Positions 59,751 to 64,000 of a stretch of 64,000 nucleotides of DNA are shown piece after piece; the first letter of the stretch is position 1; each line of letters starts with the position of its first letter. The translations under genes were made by a program, and so were the position numbers. The stretch is from the NCBI RefSeq assembly GCF_964204865.1, contig NC_135264.1:6354001-6418000 (forward strand), written 5' to 3'. The notes below the pieces were generated by a model. It saw only the letters and a list, made by a program, of their open reading frames with translations. It was not told where the DNA came from and ran no database searches. The DNA is from Styela clava. Its lineage: Eukaryota; Chordata; Ascidiacea; Stolidobranchia; Styelidae.

Positions 59751-60322
59751 TTTGGGGCAAAGTTGGGAAATTGCGGTTTCTTCCAGAAAACATATTAGGC
59801 TACAGTCAAAAATAAGTAGCCGTTTGTTCCAACCATTCTTGAAAGAATATATCGCAGGTACTGTTGTCAAATGCGCTCATGAAAACTTGGTATTCCTTTA
59901 TATAATTTTCTCAAATAAATGTCGTCATAGTCAGAAAAAAATGTGTCCGCTTGATTTCAAGAGGCAGAGCAATTGCTAACACTTCATTTATAATTTTTTC
60001 ACACATGAACAACTCAATATAAATAATGCATCGAAGCTAATTTAACAGCTGTAACTTTTCGTTGACACGGAAGGAGTAAGGTTTTGGCATGCATTTTGTA
60101 AATTCGAAATGTCAACGTCGTCAAAATAGAAAGGTTGAACTATTCTACCCCGGATGTTGACTTCACTGTTGTTACTTATCGATCTTGATCGATAAGTATG
60201 TTGATAGGTATTGGTCTGTTTGGAATCGTAGAAAAACACTGGAAGTTACATGAAGTTATTTGATATCCGAAGTTTCTTGACGCCATTGTCATTTTACCAG
60301 CAAGTGTTTTGGTTGATATATT

Positions 60323-60617
60323 CCTAACCTGTTACACATACTACGTTTCGCTGTCCGCCAGCTTGGTTCACATACTACGGGGTAGTAAGATCAAGTAATG
60401 GCACTGTACACGACTTTTAACATCTCGGCCGAGATTGTGGTCGCCAAGAAGATCTGGCCGCTATTACCACTATCTGTTTTATGGTATGAATTCACGTTGT
60501 TCTCGCCTTTCCAAAGCAAAGATCAGTCAGTATTCGCCGACATACGATGCAGGGTACTCCCGAAGTATGTGAACCAAGATGGCGGGCACCGGAACGTAGT
60601 ATGTGTACCAGGTTAGG
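60323..60617. repeat. Palindromic MITE (CCTAACCTG...CAGGTTAGG)
   Basis: It runs from CCTAACCTGTTACACATACT to its inverse AGTATGTGTACCAGGTTAGG. Inner words GTCCGCCAGCTTGGTTCACA and TGTGAACCAAGATGGCGGGC also pair. The family recurs partly at 60690-60790 and 41618-41660, and similar words lie near 30970. No target duplication is clear. Confidence 0.7.
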
Positions 60618-60790
60618 ATGAGGCTATAATTTCATTCCAAATTTCCTTATTTTAGTTCTTTCACGATTCGGGGACTAGCCAAGTGACCCACGTAGTATTT
60701 GTACCTGAAATTATGGCCTAACCCTTCCCTGATACACATACCACGTTGCGGTGTCCGCCATCTTGGTCCACATACTTCGGGAGTATCCGA
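60618..60790. repeat. Second, partial copy of the palindromic MITE
   Basis: TGATACACATACCACGTTGC, GGTGTCCGCCATCTTGGTCC and ACATACTTCGGGAGTATCCG match half of the preceding element. GGCTATAATTTCA at about 60623 pairs with TGAAATTATGGCC at about 60707, which makes a further hairpin across the junction. Confidence 0.6.
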
Positions 60791-62064
60791 TGCAGTGTAG
60801 TTTACCTTCTATCTCAGAGGTCAAACGGTGTTGGTGGCTAAATTGACTCATAGGCCTGGCTTTTTCCTCTTCTTTCTGTTTCTGACAATGTTTCGGGTTT
60901 TTCTCGAATGTGTCTCATCCAATTTCTTCCAAATAGTTCGATCGCTTCTATTAATCGGCCCGATTAACCGACACTTCTATCTCTCGGGCGACGTCAATCC
61001 CAAGTGAGAAATTTCAGAATACCAGATGATTTGGACGGCGAGTCACGTTCTTGTTAACAGGGAGTCCTGCTGTCTTTTCCGCGCCATTGGTCGAGAAACC
61101 CCTGCAACAGGCCATGGGCGATTTTGATTATCGGAACCTGTAGGTATGAATCATTTTTCGCGCATAACATTAGATGGAATCAAGTATTTCCAAATATATC
61201 ATTTATTATTTAAACGTCATGAGTATGACACTTTTGGCAATACACTTTTTCATGAAAATAGTCTCAATATGGGCACAAAGAAAGAATTGTTCTGGGATAG
61301 ATTTTCATGGTAGGCGAGACCAACGGGCGTCAGTTAAGATTTTCATTGTTCAACGAGATAAACGGCGTCATTTTGTGAAAATGTTGATAACGAAGAATAA
61401 TGGCACCAAGCCAGACTGAAATTTTGGGGATAAGGGCAATTTTTACGACTTCTTACTCGCGTCTTTTGATTCAAACAGGGCGAGGTTCAGGCAAGCAGTC
61501 ACTGATAATCCAACAATATATATCTTTAAAAGATCTCCACAGAATACTTCGTTGTCGAATTGATTCAAGTTATACGGGTGCGCAATTTCTCGTTTGAAGG
61601 AAGGATTGATAGTAGGCAAAAAATGTCGGGTTATCAGTGAATCGCTCGCGGGTAGAGAAAATAGTATTAAAGGGCGTAGTTTGTGTCTAACTGTAAATGC
61701 CGCAAAATCGCTTTTCAAAAAGCATAAGGGCATGATCCCCAGCTTGATGGATTACGTCAAGCTATGAGGTATCTAAATATATATCAAAATAGGATAGGAT
61801 AAGTAATAAAGATAGGATAAGTAAACAGCTTTGTTCCAAACTTGACCACATATGCACAACGTTCTACCATTTTTGATCATTTCTCTAAAAGACATAGCGA
61901 AAATCGATTTGACATTAAACAATTTCAGTTCAACAATCGTGTAATGTCATTTGTTTTTCTGGCACTGTCTAAAGATGAGCAGTTGAGCCGTTTGAAGATG
62001 TCATTTTTAATACGACTTTAACCTCGTTTGTTTGTCTTTTTTCTGTATGTGACATCCTAATAGG

Positions 62065-62180
62065 TAGGGTGACCATACGTCCTCCTTTTGGAGGATTTGT
62101 CCTCCATTCAAGCTTGAATTTTTCTGACCTCCGAGGACGCTCTAAAACGTCAAAATGTCCTCCTTTTGCACGGGATTAAA
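62065..62180 (+). mobile_element. Isolated hAT terminus, TAGGGTGACCATA type
   Basis: TAGGGTGACCATACGTCCTC followed by tandem CCTCCTTTTGGAGGA-like words has the same layout as the ends at 42007 and 47871: a 13-bp terminus, then palindromic words. The partner end is not visible in the window. Confidence 0.6.
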
Positions 62181-62711
62181 TATTTAAAACTTCTAATGAT
62201 ATAATCAGAGCCATTATATAACTAGTCTGGCAGTTCTCGCTTTTTTGCATGACACCGAGTTGTTGACAGCGACATCTGGTGTTGGCGTGGGTTTTACATC
62301 CCTGTCGTCTGCTGGACAGCCGAATCAGGCAGTTTGATGCAGGTAATGTGTGATTGTTCTCAGGCCATGTTTACACATTTCAAGTTGCGCGAAGTTGGCA
62401 AGCTATAGAAAACTGAAATAAAAAGGCAAACTATTATTATTAAACTTAAATATAGACTGTATATGCTAGGCTACTGGTAACTCCGGTGATGGTAACATTC
62501 GTTTTTTAGTTACCGGTACAGAGTTAATTATGGTTCCAAGCAAGCATCGTGTCCCGGATGGTGAGAAAAGGAAATTTGGAAAGCCTTCAAAAGAATGGAC
62601 ACAAAAGTTTCATCACGTTTTTTTTGGTATCCGCAATTTTACCATATTTTATTTTGGCTATCCAAAGTAAGGGCAAACTTTATTCTTCCATTTCAGAAAT
62701 ATGGTGTAGGC

Positions 62712-62785
62712 CAGTGGTTCCCAAACTTTTTAGAGTTGGGACCCACTATTTATTACCATCGCTTATGGCGACCCACTTAACTTTA
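62712..62785 (+). mobile_element. Isolated hAT terminus, CAGTGGTTCCCAAAC type
   Basis: CAGTGGTTCCCAAACTTTTT and then GGGACCC and GGCGACCC form a typical hAT left end related to that at 32281. No matching right end lies before the window closes. Confidence 0.6.
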
Positions 62786-63767
62786 ATTTTTTTTTTTATG
62801 ACATAACACAGATCACAGCAATGACTAATCATCGCAAAACTACCTTCTTTCCTCGAAAAAAAAGGCCTGGCCTGAAAATAAGACAATAATTTGAATTTTG
62901 AAAATGATTTTAATTAAACCCTACCCTTAACATAAATTTAAAATGTGTGCGAAAGTAAAGGTTCATTGACCTGAGGTAAAGTGAAGATGACACCACTATT
63001 TAAGATGATGTCACAATGATGATTAAGTATGAGGTCACAATCACAATTATGATATTTGTCATCTAAATTTATCTAAATCCTGTCGGGGAAACACCTAAGA
63101 TTGTTTGAGAAGATCGTAAAAAGAAAACTTTCACATTAGAATTTAAATTCAATTTAATTTTTTTTTTTTTTTTTGAAGATTTACGTATTCGAGTCACCAC
63201 CGATCCTAATAACCAGTATATATAATTAATCAAAGCTTTCTACATCTTTTAATGACCCGAATAAATCTTCTCACAAGAATGGTCAGAATACTGGATTCAC
63301 TGGGGCTGAAGGAGTCCAGGTCAATATTTCCGATAATACGCCGTTCATCTATTACACTTTTGAATATTCATAACGTGCCAATGATACTATTATTCTGGGT
63401 GCGGTATTGGAAGCTAAATTTAGAATAGCCGTATAACACATAAACACTTGTGGTTAGCATCTGATTTAAATCGTGGCATAAAAATTATAATCAAGTATGC
63501 ATGTAAAATATTTCTTTGTCCTTCCCTTTTCCCAAATTCTTCAATCTGTTATATGTAAATGACCGTACGTCTAATAGCATTGTACAAAGGGTCCAACTCG
63601 TACTATCCCACATGTCAGATATTTACTAGTTTGGGTAGCTGGCTTTGTTTATAAAAAAAAATACCACCTTCAAATCGATATATTCCTCCAATTATAAAAT
63701 AATTTTGATTTGGAAATACACTATTTCAATAATGTAAACCCACGATTGAAAGACAACATTTTTTCAG

Positions 63768-63894
63768 TATCTGAAACCCATGGGCTATTTAGTAAAATAC
63801 AGTGGCCCAGTGATATTTTTCTTCGGTGAACGTATAATGAGCTACAACTCTACTCAAACGCAGTCGATTACCAACACCGTCGACAAGGAATATG
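63768..63894 (+). CDS. Candidate internal exon of an unknown gene at the right edge
   Basis: An ACATTTTTTCAG acceptor and a TATG|GTAAGT donor bound a 127-nt block open in one frame: YLKPMGYLVKYSGPVIFFFG, then ERIMSYNSTQTQSITNTVDK and EYG. The hydrophobic GPVIFFFG stretch could be a buried strand or part of a membrane helix. No neighbouring exon was found to its left, and the gene, if real, continues beyond the window. I do not recognise the family. Confidence 0.35.
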
Positions 63895-63902
63895 GTAAGT
63901 CA

Positions 63903-63917
63903 TATATATATATATAA
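63903..63917. repeat. TA microsatellite
   Basis: Seven or so TA units directly after the donor of the candidate exon at 63768-63894. Confidence 0.8.
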
Positions 63918-64000
63918 ATGTTCCAGCGACATGCATTATTTGGGTTAGTGGCAAAAGCCGTGTTGCTTTTAAGGAGCTAGAGCCGAGGATCTAGGACCTT

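Larger units (their letters stand above)
59751..63767. other. Right intergenic region with MITEs and isolated hAT ends
   Basis: It contains a palindromic MITE family (60323-60790) and single hAT-type termini at 62065 and 62712. A short frame near 62530-62610 begins MVPSKHRVPDGEKRKFGKPS and could be the start of a transposase linked to the 62065 end. Other ORFs are short and unrecognised. Confidence 0.5.

Noticed and set aside
61782-61826. AGGATA-rich stretch as an inverted SINE tail
   Set aside because: The words resemble the inverse of the ATCCT tail, but no SINE body is adjacent.

Overview
This is a eukaryotic nuclear window. It is AT-rich, its genes are split by many short GT-AG introns, and most of the intergenic DNA is degraded transposons. 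The best guess is an invertebrate chordate, probably an ascidian tunicate of the Ciona type. That guess rests on three things: animal-type genes (DEPDC5, Treslin/TICRR, RFC2, an SLC45 transporter), compact introns, and a tRNA-derived SINE resembling those described from Ciona. No species assignment was tested.

Layout, left to right. 1-2548: repeat-bearing intergenic DNA. 2549-6880 (-): a nine-exon SLC45-type sugar/proton transporter. 6881-9964: a divergent intergenic gap with SINE and LINE remnants. 9965-27388 (+): a complete 30-exon DEPDC5 gene (GATOR1 subunit). 27389-36362: a transposon-rich gap holding a spliced MULE transposase fragment, a possible SLC6 transporter last exon, a nested hAT pair and a decayed Ty3/gypsy reverse transcriptase. 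36363-46561 (-): a complete 15-exon Treslin/TICRR gene. 46562-51229: a SINE and a MITE split by a hAT element. 51230-54369 (-): a complete seven-exon RFC2 gene. 54370-58116: an interspersed repeat family and a hAT relic. 58117-59750 (-): an unrecognised multi-exon gene whose model is incomplete. 59751-64000: palindromic MITEs, isolated hAT ends, and one good internal exon of an unknown gene at the right edge.

Exon models were read by hand from ORF blocks, splice sites and reading-frame continuity. For SLC45, DEPDC5, TICRR and RFC2 every exon junction keeps phase, and the summed lengths give open proteins of 982, 1648, 1511 and 328 residues. TICRR (origin firing) and RFC2 (clamp loading) are same-strand neighbours and both act in DNA replication. 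DEPDC5 (mTORC1 nutrient signalling) and the SLC45 transporter have no evident functional link to them.

The most interesting non-gene signals are four. First, a near-perfect 61-nt hairpin fills a 108-bp DEPDC5 intron. Second, several hAT elements can be bounded to the base by target-site duplications, and some are nested. Third, a MULE transposase fragment retains a working-looking intron. Fourth, a 24-bp palindrome sits between exact 9-bp direct repeats.
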